35,110 bases of DNA from Nitrososphaerales archaeon. GTDB lineage: Archaea > Thermoproteota > Nitrososphaeria > Nitrososphaerales > Nitrososphaeraceae. Within the stretch, counting starts at the first letter, position 1. Each line of letters opens with the position of its first letter. A program made the translations under genes and the position numbers. The DNA lies in contig JANWKP010000138.1 in the NCBI GenBank assembly GCA_025451315.1, positions 1-35,110 on the forward strand, in the 5' to 3' direction. Below, in pieces: positions 1 through 10,235 of the stretch. The notes under the pieces are model-generated. The model searched no databases. It saw only the letters and a program-made list of their open reading frames with translations, and was not told the DNA's origin.

Positions 1-395
1 TAATATAACTAGTGGAAGTAAAACGATATAAATCAACGTAGTCAATACTTTGTTAAATAAGGAATTATAGAAAATATTAATTCTAACCCACAACTATATT
101 GGAAAATAAATCAGTTTAAATTCCGAATTAACTCGACATTCTTATTTATTGTAGGATGCATAGGATTACAATACAAGAGTATTATTATGAAGGGAGCCGA
201 AAGTTTCTATTATCTGAGCATCTAATCTATAATGAGTTAATTTGCTAATCGCAGATCCTGTGGTAAAGGTAGAGACATTTATATAATATCCCTACTGAAA
301 AACATACTTTTCAAAGAAAAATCATACATTTGAATTGAATTTTCTTATTATAGAAAAAGTATAAATGATGCAAAGGCACAAGAGTTATATTTTAA

Positions 396-893
396 TTGAA
401 AAACTATAAAAATTTTAAAGAAAAATCTTCTATTTTTAAACCTTTTCTAATCGCTATTCAAAAAATTTATTATAACAAAGGCGAACTTTCAAAATTCTAT
501 ATAGTTGGCGGAATTGGACTAGTAATAAACTACGTAATATCTTATTTCTTTTTTACTTATTTTCACCTCGATCATATTCAATCGAGTATATTTGGAATAA
601 TAGTTTCATTATCTTCTAATTTTATGCTTAATAAAATTTGGACTTTTCAGGATAGAAATATGAAATATAATATAATATTAAAACAATATTTAAAATATTT
701 TATTTTTAATTCTGTGGGAGTGATAATACAATTATCACTAGTATATGGATTCGGAAAGACTAATCTTGATTATGGTTGGATAATCATAATCGCGATCTCT
801 GTTGCATCTATTCTAAATTATATTGTTAATAAAAAATTTACCTTTAAGAATAGAAAAGAAGTTGTAGATATACGAAATCGATTTTGGAATTAA
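396..893 (+). CDS. GtrA-like family membrane protein
   Basis: 165 aa, TTG start, four hydrophobic segments; FYIVGGIGLVINYVISYFFF, NFMLNKIWTFQ and ILNYIVNKKFTFKNR are typical of GtrA/DPMS-associated flippase-like proteins. Confidence 0.85.
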   Translation: MKNYKNFKEKSSIFKPFLIAIQKIYYNKGELSKFYIVGGIGLVINYVISYFFFTYFHLDHIQSSIFGIIVSLSSNFMLNKIWTFQDRNMKYNIILKQYLKYFIFNSVGVIIQLSLVYGFGKTNLDYGWIIIIAISVASILNYIVNKKFTFKNRKEVVDIRNRFWN

Positions 894-1383
894 AATGTAT
901 TATAATTTTAGTTTATAAAATAGTGATATCTTGAGTTATCAAGTTTGATTGATTTCACAATCAAGTTTAAAGAAAAGTATTATTAATAAAAATCTAATCC
1001 AGTCAGATAGAATTTATCCCCTCCAAAATAATAGAAAATTTCGATTTGATCTAGTATTAGGATCTTCTTTTGGTTATTTTTTTTATTACAATGAATTAAA
1101 TTCATAGTGAAAAGTATTATTTAAATTTTAAGTTAAAGGTGGCAAAAATGTATGTAAGATAATGGGAAGAAAGAAAGAATTTATGTTAATTAATAGAAAC
1201 AAGGGTTAGATTTTAATCGAGCATCAATTGACATTATTTCCTGTTAAATTTATGATTTCGGATTAATGATATAGTGTTGTAAGTTTATTTTGTAATTTCT
1301 TATGAAACCATACCAAAAAATAAATCCAATTTTCTATAATAATATTTCCTAGTAGGATAGGTTATTAAGATAAAAATATTACA

Positions 1384-1953
1384 TTGATAGAAATGCTAAA
1401 AAACGCCCCGAGTGGATGGAAAATTCTTGAATCTGAACGAAACGTTTATTCTAATGAATATCTTCAACTATATGAAGATTTATTAGATATCAATGGTATA
1501 AAAAAAATATATATAAGAGGAAAAAGAAAAAACTATTCCACAGTAGTCCCATTCCTTTCAATGGATAAAATTTTAATGATTAAAAGTTACAGACATTTAG
1601 TTGATTCATATCAATTTGAAATTCCATCTGGATATATAGAGGATAATGAGTCTCCTAAGGATGCTGCAGTTCGAGAATTTCAAGAAGAAACTGGTTATAA
1701 CGCTAATAAGATTTTATTTGTAGGAGAATATACTTTAGATTATTCTATGTTCGAACAAAAAGGTTACATATTTGCAGCTTATGACCTTGTAAAAAAACAG
1801 GAACCACATCTTGGATTAATGGAAAACATAAAAATTGAGTCGTTAACTACAGTTCAGGTCAAGGAAATGCTAACTAATGGAAAAATTTTAAATGCTGCAT
1901 CGATTGTTGCCTTGTATAGATCGCTTGATTTTCATGAGAAAAATATGAGATAA
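1384..1953 (+). CDS. NUDIX hydrolase (ADP-ribose pyrophosphatase-like)
   Basis: Nudix box GYIEDNESPKDAAVREFQEETGY matches Gx5Ex7REUxEExGU; TTG start. Confidence 0.9.
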   Translation: MIEMLKNAPSGWKILESERNVYSNEYLQLYEDLLDINGIKKIYIRGKRKNYSTVVPFLSMDKILMIKSYRHLVDSYQFEIPSGYIEDNESPKDAAVREFQEETGYNANKILFVGEYTLDYSMFEQKGYIFAAYDLVKKQEPHLGLMENIKIESLTTVQVKEMLTNGKILNAASIVALYRSLDFHEKNMR

Positions 1954-1958
1954 AAATA

Positions 1959-2691
1959 GGCTCTGTGAACTTAACGAAAGATCTATAGCTATGAATGCCC
2001 TATTCCTAATCTAGTATGCAAATCAGATTTGAAAGAAATAGAACATCCACTATTGTAATTATGTACTCTCTGTATTTGTATTTTCTTGGTCTCAGTTTAC
2101 GAAAAACTTCCAGAGCATTAGTAATCTTTAAAGATGAGAATAAGAGAAGTTATGTTTCTGTTTGGAATTGGATACAAAGGTTTGGATCCTGTCAAGTCTA
2201 TAAAAGGAAACTAGTATCTGCTTTTATAATGGATGAAATAGTTATTCAGAATGGTAATCAACACTTTTGGTTATGGATTTGTATAGAACTAGTACACAGT
2301 TCTGTGCTTGGAATCTACATTTCAGAGGAGAGAAATATGCTTGTTGCTGAAAGATTCATTAGATCTCTTTTATCCAAATATGGTAAACATACTCTACATA
2401 CAGATGGAGGTAACTGGTATCCAGAAGCATGTAACGTATGGAGATTGAAACATTATGTATATTCTTCTTTTGAGAAGAGTTTGATGGAAAGAGTCAATCA
2501 ATCAATATTTTAACGACAGAACCGAGAGTTTTATGACTATGATCCATATATGCAAAATGATTGCAATCTAATTCATGTTTATAACTTGATACAATTCTTT
2601 GTTTCTATGTATAATAATACAATATCTAAGAGGAATTATTTTATTAACGAATTGGAGGAAAGAGATGAATATATCTTAAATTAACATAGCC
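1959..2691 (+). mobile_element. Decayed IS6-like insertion sequence with imperfect terminal inverted repeats
   Basis: Left end GGCTCTGTGAACTTAA (1959-1974); right end in reverse complement GGCTATGTTAATTTAA (2676-2691), 13/16 identical; flanks taaaaata / ataaaata could be a degraded 8-bp target duplication; encloses a transposase pseudogene. Confidence 0.75.
2016..2686 (+). pseudogene. IS6-like DDE transposase, frameshifted
   Basis: ORF 2016-2513 carries MDE...HTDGGNWY...MERVNQ-like DDE spacing. Reading stops after a CAATCAATCAAT expansion (2495-2506) but continues in other frames as YFNDRTES, then YDYDPYMQNDCNLIHVYNLIQFFVSMYNNTISKRNYFINELEERDEYILN*, so at least two frameshifts. Confidence 0.85.
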
Positions 2692-2702
2692 ATAAAATAA
2701 AT

Positions 2703-3947
2703 TTAATGTTTAAACTCCTTTAAAATCTTTTCAAAAATAATTACACCTTTCGAGATTTCATTTTCCGTAATAATAAGAGGAGGCAATATTCTAATTGTTT
2801 TCAGACCTGATGGAATAACTAGTAATTTATTCTTAAAAAGCTTGTATATTATTTTGTCTCGGATCTCTTTTTTAAGAAATTCGACTCCTAACATTAATCC
2901 AAGTCCTCTAACATCTATTATTATATTGTGCCTATTTTTTAACTCCATAAGATTTTTTTTCAAAAAATCTCCAGATTTATTTACCCTTTCTAACAATTTT
3001 TCTTTAGAAATAATATCAATCGTTTTCATTCCAATAGCCATATCAATTCTGTTACCTCCTCCCCATGTACTAGATAGTACTCCAGGTTTGTGTGGTTCCA
3101 TTTTTTTATCAAAAATTACAGCCCCTACTTGCAGAGCTTTTCCAATTGTTACTATGTTTGGTTTGATATCATAATGTTGATATGTCCACCATTTTCCTGT
3201 TCTTCCTAACCCAGTCTGTACTTCGTCTATAATGAGAGGTATGTCATATTTTCGAGATGCCTTATTGAGATTATTTATAAATTTTTTACTCGCTACATTT
3301 ACTCCTCCTTCTCCTTGAACTAATTCGGTTATAATAAAAGAAATTTTATTCTCATTAACTATTTTTTGAATAGTGTCTATTTCAGGATCATTATTTGTAA
3401 TACAAAATTTTATTCTTTTCGTTGGGAATTCAGGAAAATTAGTCTTTTGTACTTCCTTACTAAATGTAAAAGCAAGTGCACCTAAAGTTCGTCCATGAAA
3501 TGCGTTTATGCAAGAAATACCTGGTAATGGTCCATTTCTTCTGTATGCTATTTTAATTGCATTCTCTACTGCTTCTGCACCACTATTTATAAAAAAAACT
3601 TTTGAATTGGAATTGCTAATCGAAAGTAATTTTTCAGCCAGTTGACTATGTTCTTCACAATAAAAATCTTGTCCTGCTATTTTATGTGCGCCTATACCTA
3701 CATATCTTTTTATAATTTCATTAAGTTCTGGATGACTATATCCTAATGGACAGGAGGCAATATTAGAAGTAAAATCCAAATATCGTTCTCCGTCTACATC
3801 TTCAATATAACATCCTTGACCACCCTTAATGACTAAAGGGTAAACAAATGTGGAATTATATACAAGTTTATTTAATTTATTTATTATCGATAAAGATTTT
3901 TTCTTTTTCATAAAGTTACCCTGATTAGTTTTATTATTACTAGGCAT
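2703..3947 (-). CDS. Class III PLP-dependent omega-aminotransferase (ornithine/4-aminobutyrate/lysine-6-aminotransferase-like)
   Basis: FINSGAEAVENAIKIAYRR, AFHGRTLGALAFT, LIIDEVQTGLGRTGKWWTYQH, GKALQVGAVIF, SSTWGGGNRIDMA; ORF extends to 3992, likelier starts are 3947 (MPSNN) or 3911 (MKKKK). Confidence 0.88.
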   Translation of the reverse strand: MPSNNKTNQGNFMKKKKSLSIINKLNKLVYNSTFVYPLVIKGGQGCYIEDVDGERYLDFTSNIASCPLGYSHPELNEIIKRYVGIGAHKIAGQDFYCEEHSQLAEKLLSISNSNSKVFFINSGAEAVENAIKIAYRRNGPLPGISCINAFHGRTLGALAFTFSKEVQKTNFPEFPTKRIKFCITNNDPEIDTIQKIVNENKISFIITELVQGEGGVNVASKKFINNLNKASRKYDIPLIIDEVQTGLGRTGKWWTYQHYDIKPNIVTIGKALQVGAVIFDKKMEPHKPGVLSSTWGGGNRIDMAIGMKTIDIISKEKLLERVNKSGDFLKKNLMELKNRHNIIIDVRGLGLMLGVEFLKKEIRDKIIYKLFKNKLLVIPSGLKTIRILPPLIITENEISKGVIIFEKILKEFKH

Positions 3948-3978
3948 ATGAATCATAATGGTAATTGATAATAAACTG

Positions 3979-3988
3979 TTTAATAAAT
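3979..3988 (+). promoter_or_regulatory. Possible archaeal TATA/box A element for the P5CDH gene
   Basis: T/A-rich tttaataaat about 25-30 bp upstream of the ATG at 4009, in the short divergent intergenic region. Confidence 0.35.
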
Positions 3989-4008
3989 ACAAGATCTATA
4001 TTATTTAC

Positions 4009-5583
4009 ATGAAGTTTATGAATGAGCTAACGTATGAAAATTATATCAAAAGAAATCAGGAGGATATATTCCATACTAAATTTGATAATGCAATTGAATC
4101 TCTAACAAAAGAATTCAATAATGAAGATTACCCCGTTATTATAAATAACGAAAAAATATACACAAGAGATAAATATAAACATATATCTCCAGTTGACCGA
4201 CGCATTATACTTGGATATGTTTCCAAGATATCAGATCGACTATTAAACGAAGCTATAGATTCATCATTCCAATCATTCAAAGAATGGAGTAAACTTGATT
4301 ATCGAAAGAGGATCAGAATTCTTAAAAATGTAGCAAATACTATTCGATCTAACAAGTTTCAACTTGCTGCATTATTAATCTTTGAAAATGGCAAAAATAG
4401 ATACGAATCGATTGCGGATATTGATGAAGCGATAGACTTTATTAACTATTATTGTAGTAACATGATCAAAAATAATGGGTATGTTACTATAAATACATCA
4501 ATAGAAAGAACCCAAAAAAATATCAGTATTATGAAACCTTATGGAGTGTGGGGAATAATATCTCCTTTTAATTTTCCTGCTGCGATATTTGTAGGTATGA
4601 ATATAGGAGCGATTATTACAGGAAATACTGCTGTTGCAAAACCTGCAAGTAATACGCCTATAATAGGATACAAAATCGTAGAAATAATGATAGAATCTGG
4701 TTTACCACCTGGTGTATTAAATTATATTACTGGCGACGCTGTTAAAATTGGAAAAACAATAATCAAGAGTAAAAAGATCTCGGGCATAGTTTTTACAGGT
4801 TCCAAAGATGTTGGATATACTCTTTATAAAAAATCAGCGAATATAAAATCTAGACCTATTATTGCTGAATTAGGCGGAAAAAATCCTACTATTGTTACGA
4901 TGACTGCCGATTTGAACAGAGCTGCTGAAGGAGTAAGTCGAGCTGCTTTTTCCTATGGGGGACAAAAATGCAGTGCCTGTTCAAGGGTTTATGTTCATAA
5001 AAACGTCAAGAAACAATTTATAGAGAGATTAATATTAAATGTGACAAAAATAAATATAGAAAATTCCGATAATAGGAATTGCGATTTAGGACCGTTGATT
5101 AACTCTGATGCCTTTCAAAACTTTAAGAAATATGTAGATATAGCCTCACATGAAGGAAAAATTCTCTATGGAGGAAAAATTATGAATGAAGGTGATTTAA
5201 AATATGGATATTACGTTACGCCCACAATAGTAGAAGGGGTACCTTTTGATAATGTTCTTGTAAAAAAGGAGTTGTTCTTGCCATTTCTGTGTATTAATGA
5301 ATTCAATCAATTTTCTGAAGCTCTCAACTTGTGTAATAAGTCTGAATACGGATTAACAGCTGCGATTTATTCGAAGGATAAAAAGGAGATAGATGATTTT
5401 GTAAATAATATAGAGGCAGGAGTTGTGTATGTAAATAGACATAAAAGCTCAACTACAGGCGCTCTTGTTGGGAATCAATCTTTTGGAGGCTGGAAAAATT
5501 CTGGTATTTCTGGAAAAGGAACAGGTGGAAAATATTATCTTACACAATTCATGCGGGAACAAAGTCAGACTATAGTAGAATAA
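4009..5583 (+). CDS. rocA: 1-pyrroline-5-carboxylate dehydrogenase-type aldehyde dehydrogenase
   Basis: SPFNFPAAIF, ELGGKNP (catalytic Glu region), GGQKCSACSRVYV (catalytic Cys), C-terminal NRHKSSTTGALVGNQSFGGWKNSGISGKGTGGKYYL typical of P5CDH; ORF extends to 3958, start 4009 (MKFMNEL) preferred. Confidence 0.88.
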   Translation: MKFMNELTYENYIKRNQEDIFHTKFDNAIESLTKEFNNEDYPVIINNEKIYTRDKYKHISPVDRRIILGYVSKISDRLLNEAIDSSFQSFKEWSKLDYRKRIRILKNVANTIRSNKFQLAALLIFENGKNRYESIADIDEAIDFINYYCSNMIKNNGYVTINTSIERTQKNISIMKPYGVWGIISPFNFPAAIFVGMNIGAIITGNTAVAKPASNTPIIGYKIVEIMIESGLPPGVLNYITGDAVKIGKTIIKSKKISGIVFTGSKDVGYTLYKKSANIKSRPIIAELGGKNPTIVTMTADLNRAAEGVSRAAFSYGGQKCSACSRVYVHKNVKKQFIERLILNVTKINIENSDNRNCDLGPLINSDAFQNFKKYVDIASHEGKILYGGKIMNEGDLKYGYYVTPTIVEGVPFDNVLVKKELFLPFLCINEFNQFSEALNLCNKSEYGLTAAIYSKDKKEIDDFVNNIEAGVVYVNRHKSSTTGALVGNQSFGGWKNSGISGKGTGGKYYLTQFMREQSQTIVE

Positions 5584-5718
5584 AACTATAACTTCTAATT
5601 TTCTATGCCTAATTGATGCATTTTCTGTGTCTTACCCTTATTTTTTTTGGTCATTATCATAGATTTGAACCTTTTGAAAATAATATACTTATAAATCCAT
5701 GTATTAAAGAAAATTCTA

Positions 5719-6276
5719 ATGAATATAAAACGACCTATAGGAATCACGATAATTTCTGTCTTAATAATACTTAATGGATCATTCCTATTATTTAGTGGCA
5801 TATTGACTTTTTTTCTTGCCTCAAATTTTGCTACTCATCTTGATACATTAGATTTGACTTCTTTGATGTTAGCCGAAACAAATAATACTATTTTTAGTAA
5901 TAATGATCCTAACATAGTCAAAAATTTTAGTTACTTTCTTTATCTTATAGCGGTTATTATAACTTTATTTTCCTTAATTCATTTCATTATAGCCTATGGG
6001 CTTTTAAAAGGGAAATCATGGGCGCGACTTACTACTCTAATAATATCTATTATCTCTATAATAGGTAACATTCTATTAATTTTGATAATATTAGGTTTGT
6101 TCTTTATAGTTGAATCAATTCCAAGTACACCATCTATATTATTCGGAAATGTTTTAACTATAATAATCAATACTCTAATCATATATTATCTTTTAAGAAA
6201 AGAAGTTAAAGATTATTTCACCTATAGGTATCCTAACAGATCCTCATTTTCTTCATCTTTTGATGATCTTCGATAA
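5719..6276 (+). CDS. Predicted multi-pass membrane protein of unknown function
   Basis: 185 aa with about four hydrophobic stretches (ITIISVLIILNGSFLLFSG, YFLYLIAVIITLFSLIHFIIAYGLL etc.). Confidence 0.75.
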   Translation: MNIKRPIGITIISVLIILNGSFLLFSGILTFFLASNFATHLDTLDLTSLMLAETNNTIFSNNDPNIVKNFSYFLYLIAVIITLFSLIHFIIAYGLLKGKSWARLTTLIISIISIIGNILLILIILGLFFIVESIPSTPSILFGNVLTIIINTLIIYYLLRKEVKDYFTYRYPNRSSFSSSFDDLR

Positions 6277-6296
6277 TTAAATAAAGTTAGGATTAA

Positions 6297-6755
6297 CTAA
6301 GTTTTGATCTTCATTATTTCACCTTGGACTATTTCTTTTACTTTCTGCTCAATTTTTAGAGAGAATTGTTGAATCTCACTTTTATTTAAATGGGATAAAT
6401 TATCAACAAATTCTTTTTCCCATACATTTCCTGCTTGGCGTTTCTGGCCACTTGAATCTATAGTATCCCTATTACGAAGTGCGATATGAGAAAAATCATC
6501 TTTTAATGAACCGTGAAAATGCCAAATTAATGGTGGGATACTAACAACATCGCCAACTTCAAGTACAATTGTTTCTGTAGATTCAAGATTTTCAATAATA
6601 TTTTCTTTGAATAAACATAAAATTCCTTTTCCACTAGTAGTAATTAAGATTTGCTCAGTTTCATGAAAGTGTAAAGTAGTTAATGCACCTTTTTTAAAAA
6701 ATACGTGGTACATTTCATGTTCAACCGAATTATTTTTATTTAAAACTTCTATCAT
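6297..6755 (-). CDS. Cupin-domain protein
   Basis: TTLHFHETEQILITTSGKGIL ... VLEVGDVVSIPPLIWHFHG; internal ATG at 6755 (MIEVLNKNN) preceded by purine-rich agaggagaag; ORF track extends to 6866. Confidence 0.8.
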   Translation of the reverse strand: MIEVLNKNNSVEHEMYHVFFKKGALTTLHFHETEQILITTSGKGILCLFKENIIENLESTETIVLEVGDVVSIPPLIWHFHGSLKDDFSHIALRNRDTIDSSGQKRQAGNVWEKEFVDNLSHLNKSEIQQFSLKIEQKVKEIVQGEIMKIKT

Positions 6756-7499
6756 ATCGACTTCTCCTCTAAAATAATCCTTATTGACTTCTTTTTTATT
6801 GGAGAAATTAATATTTCCTTTAGCCAATATTTTATAGTTAATTTTTAAGTATATAATTCTAAGCATTAAACTGAAAGAGTGGTATTAAAAATAAAATTGA
6901 AAAATGTTCCTTTTCATATAATTTTATTACTCACTGTAGATATCTAATCACAACATTCTATTCCTTCTATTGATATAGAATAATCATTGTAAATTTTATT
7001 ATTTCACTTTGTGAGATTTGAAGGGTAATACTCATATAATATCTTCACTGCGATCTCGATAAGCAAGCAATCGAATAAATATTTCGACACAATATTTAGA
7101 TACTATTATTTTAAAATTATAACCGTCTGAAGAATATTATGATCTCTTAATACATTATAAAAATTGCTTAAAGTTAAATTATATTCGAAAATTGATGAAA
7201 AATATTTGACTTTAATTAGGTATGATATAAATATATAATAAAAACAGTATAAACTAATTCATTCTTATAATAGAATTTCGTCATTTATATAATTTATATT
7301 ATATATATAATACAAATTGGTTTGGTTCAATAAATTAAAATTTTTCAAGACTTCACTTGCATTATAAAGTTGACAATTTTTAATTATAATTCATTTGAAT
7401 AACGTATATTTCTAAGTAGTGAAAAATGATCACATAGCCACTATTCTCATGATTTGTAATCAAAAAGTTGAAATAATGATCATTTATCATTGAGTTGAT

Positions 7500-8360
7500 A
7501 TGCTGTATTCTAACGTTGCAAATTTTAAGGAATCAAATATTGTATTATTAGGAGTACCATATGAATCAATATCAAAGGCATCTAGAAAGGGAACAAGCAA
7601 CGGACCAAATCAATTCCGAAAAGCACTATTCACATCAGAGAATTTTGAGCGAGCCGGTAAAATTATACCTATATGTCCAATAAAAGGTAGCTTATATAAT
7701 AAAAAAGTTTTAGATATGGGAAACGTACGACGGGAGAATTTATATGATCAAATTACTAACATTATTTCTAAAAGTAAAATACCAATAGTTATAGGAGGAG
7801 ATCATTCAATAACTACTACTTCATTACATGCCATAAACAATGTTACTGAAAAAAAAATAAATTTGATTTATTTCGATGCTCATCCAGACTTCGTGACATC
7901 CACTAAAGATTACTATGGTTCAGTTGTTAGTGATTCTCTTGATTGTATAGACATTAAAAGAAGCATGTTCATCGGCCTTCGTGCATGTGAAGAAGAAGAG
8001 GTATTCAATATTGGACACTATGAAGCAAATATTATTAATCCAATTGACATTCAAGAGTTTGGAGTAAAAAAAGTTCTCAACAAAATCATTGAAATATGTA
8101 TTAAAAATTCAGATAATAATATTTATATTTCTATAGATTTAGACTGTTTAGATCCTGCATTTGCACCTGGAGTATCGGTTCCAACTCCATGTGGAATTAA
8201 TCCGCTAGAATTAACATTTTTCATACAACAAATATTAACAAAAACTAAAATAATTGGTTGTGACATAGTGGAACTGTCTCCTTCTTTTGATATTAATAAT
8301 ATTACTGCTAATTTTGCTGCTCGGTTATTTAAAGAAATTTTAGGCTCCCTAATAATATGA
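7500..8360 (+). CDS. Ureohydrolase (agmatinase/arginase family)
   Basis: VIGGDHSITT, IYFDAHPDF, YISIDLDCLDPAFAPGVSVPTPCG, CDIVELSP: complete Mn-binding motifs of the ureohydrolase superfamily. Confidence 0.92.
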   Translation: MLYSNVANFKESNIVLLGVPYESISKASRKGTSNGPNQFRKALFTSENFERAGKIIPICPIKGSLYNKKVLDMGNVRRENLYDQITNIISKSKIPIVIGGDHSITTTSLHAINNVTEKKINLIYFDAHPDFVTSTKDYYGSVVSDSLDCIDIKRSMFIGLRACEEEEVFNIGHYEANIINPIDIQEFGVKKVLNKIIEICIKNSDNNIYISIDLDCLDPAFAPGVSVPTPCGINPLELTFFIQQILTKTKIIGCDIVELSPSFDINNITANFAARLFKEILGSLII

Positions 8361-8446
8361 TCTTAAATTTTTTACTAACAAACTTTATAGTTTAATTATA
8401 GATTTACTATGGTTTTAATATATATATATTTATTGCAAAAAAAATT

Positions 8447-8466
8447 GTTTATTTTATAAAATAAAC
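8447..8466. repeat. 20-bp perfect palindrome
   Basis: GTTTATTTTATAAAATAAAC equals its reverse complement; lies between convergent ureohydrolase and acyl-CoA dehydrogenase genes. Confidence 0.8.
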
Positions 8467-8696
8467 ATCTTCTCAACGAATAAACCAAAAAATAGTATAG
8501 TATAATCTTGCTATTACTTCATAAAATAATTATATACTTATTTCTTGGTAATTAAAAAATTAGTTACCTCTGAACCCTGTAAAAAGAAGGGGAATTTTTT
8601 TATGTAAATTTTATTTATTCTGGTCACTATTTCAAGATAATGAAATAATCAATTTTAATAACTATTTTCATATACTTGAAGAAGTAATAGAACCAT

Positions 8697-9971
8697 TTAA
8701 TATGCTCTATAATCACTTCCAAGAATTTCACAGGCGATTTTTAATTCCAAAACTTCATTTGTTCCTTCATATATTGTAGTTGCTCTTGAATCAAGGAAAT
8801 GTCTTGCAACCCTCGAAGTCTTTTTATAACCTTCTGAGCCAAATATTTGGACTGATCTATTAGCAACATCAACAGAAGCGTTTGTAGCATAATATTTTGC
8901 AATTGCTGATAATCTATCGCATTCATTTCGTAGATCGGAATATTTTTTGTTTTTTCGATTAATCTTGAAAACCCATTCATTATCTTCTCTTTTCAAAGTC
9001 TCCAAATAGATCTGAAGTTGTTGTCTAACAGTTGCAGCTTTATAAACTAACCATTTTGTACTTTCTAAAGCTACAATTATTTTAGAGATATGTTGTTGTA
9101 CCAATTGTTTCTTTGCTAATACCGTTCCATGTTGACTTCTAATTTTAGAATATCTTATAGTCTCACTTAAACAATCTTTCATTACTCCAATGGCACCTGC
9201 AGCAACACTTAGTCTACCATCTATCAACCCACTAAATGCTATACTTAATCCGTTACCAGTTAATCCGAGCAAATTTTCCTTTGGGATTTTACAATTATTG
9301 AACTCTATTATTGCATTCTTGACAGTTAAGAGTCCAATTTTATTTTTAATTTCTTTTATCTTTACTGCTGCGGAATTTAAATCAATAATAAAAGCAGATA
9401 TTTTTTTATCGCTTCCTTTTTCTTTAGCATAAGTGGTTATGGTTTTTGCAAATGTTCCATTCCCTACCCAGTGTTTTTTTCCAGATAGTATGAATTGATC
9501 TCCTCTTTCCTCAAATGTAGTTTCGATTAAGGAGGGGTCACTTCCTGCATTGGGTTCCGTCAACGCAAAACCCATTATATCTATTCCGTTGGTAGTATTA
9601 GGAAGGAATTTGTTTTTCTGTTCGTCATTTCCCCAGTTTTGTAATATCATTTGTCCAATAGAGGTATGGCAAGAAAAAAATGTTCTCATAGAACTTCCTT
9701 CCTCTCCAATTCTTTCTAATGTAAGCAAATAACTTAAAATATCATATCCTAACCCACCATATTTTTTTGAAATGGGGCAGCCAAGCATTCCTATTTTATT
9801 GAAAAAAGGTATAACTTTTTCATTGAGAGATCCTTTTAGATAGCATCTTTCTTCCTCTTCTCTTAATAGCTTGCAAATACCATCGATTTTTTTTAATAAA
9901 ATTTTCTGATCTTCAGATAAGTCAAATTTCATCTGGGAAAGGTTAGAAAAATGATGATCGTCCTCTTTCAT
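8697..9971 (-). CDS. Acyl-CoA dehydrogenase
   Basis: MGFALTEPNAGSDPS, FILSGKKHWVGNGT, DGRLSVAAGAIGVM, QIFGSEGYKKTSRVARHFLDSRATTIYEGTNEV; full-length ACAD. Confidence 0.93.
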   Translation of the reverse strand: MKEDDHHFSNLSQMKFDLSEDQKILLKKIDGICKLLREEEERCYLKGSLNEKVIPFFNKIGMLGCPISKKYGGLGYDILSYLLTLERIGEEGSSMRTFFSCHTSIGQMILQNWGNDEQKNKFLPNTTNGIDIMGFALTEPNAGSDPSLIETTFEERGDQFILSGKKHWVGNGTFAKTITTYAKEKGSDKKISAFIIDLNSAAVKIKEIKNKIGLLTVKNAIIEFNNCKIPKENLLGLTGNGLSIAFSGLIDGRLSVAAGAIGVMKDCLSETIRYSKIRSQHGTVLAKKQLVQQHISKIIVALESTKWLVYKAATVRQQLQIYLETLKREDNEWVFKINRKNKKYSDLRNECDRLSAIAKYYATNASVDVANRSVQIFGSEGYKKTSRVARHFLDSRATTIYEGTNEVLELKIACEILGSDYRAY

Positions 9972-10235
9972 CTGTCAAACTGTATATAAACATATAATAA
10001 AATAAATGTTTTAAACAATAATAATAGAAAAATATGATAATCGTAAAAGAATTCTATCTAACCTACTTTCTTTAGGGTATAAAAAAAAAACTTGTTACTT
10101 GAAATAAATCGATACTTAAAAATACTGTTTTAAATATAATGAATAAGTTCATAGACTTAATTCTTAGATTTTCGACCCAAACAAACTAATTATCAAATTA
10201 AGACGAAAATATTACAACTAATAGACAAAATTTCT

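Noticed and set aside
2842-3174. 110-aa plus-strand ORF
   Set aside because: Antisense to the well-supported class III aminotransferase; sequence is a shadow of it.
7285-7320. AT-alternating stretch (ttatattatatatataatac) as a specific regulatory element
   Set aside because: Simple dinucleotide composition in a very AT-rich genome; no specific evidence.
8741-8980. 79-aa minus-strand ORF
   Set aside because: Out-of-frame overlap with the acyl-CoA dehydrogenase on the same strand.
9190-9732. Plus-strand ORFs at 9190-9432 and 9550-9732
   Set aside because: Antisense shadows of the acyl-CoA dehydrogenase.
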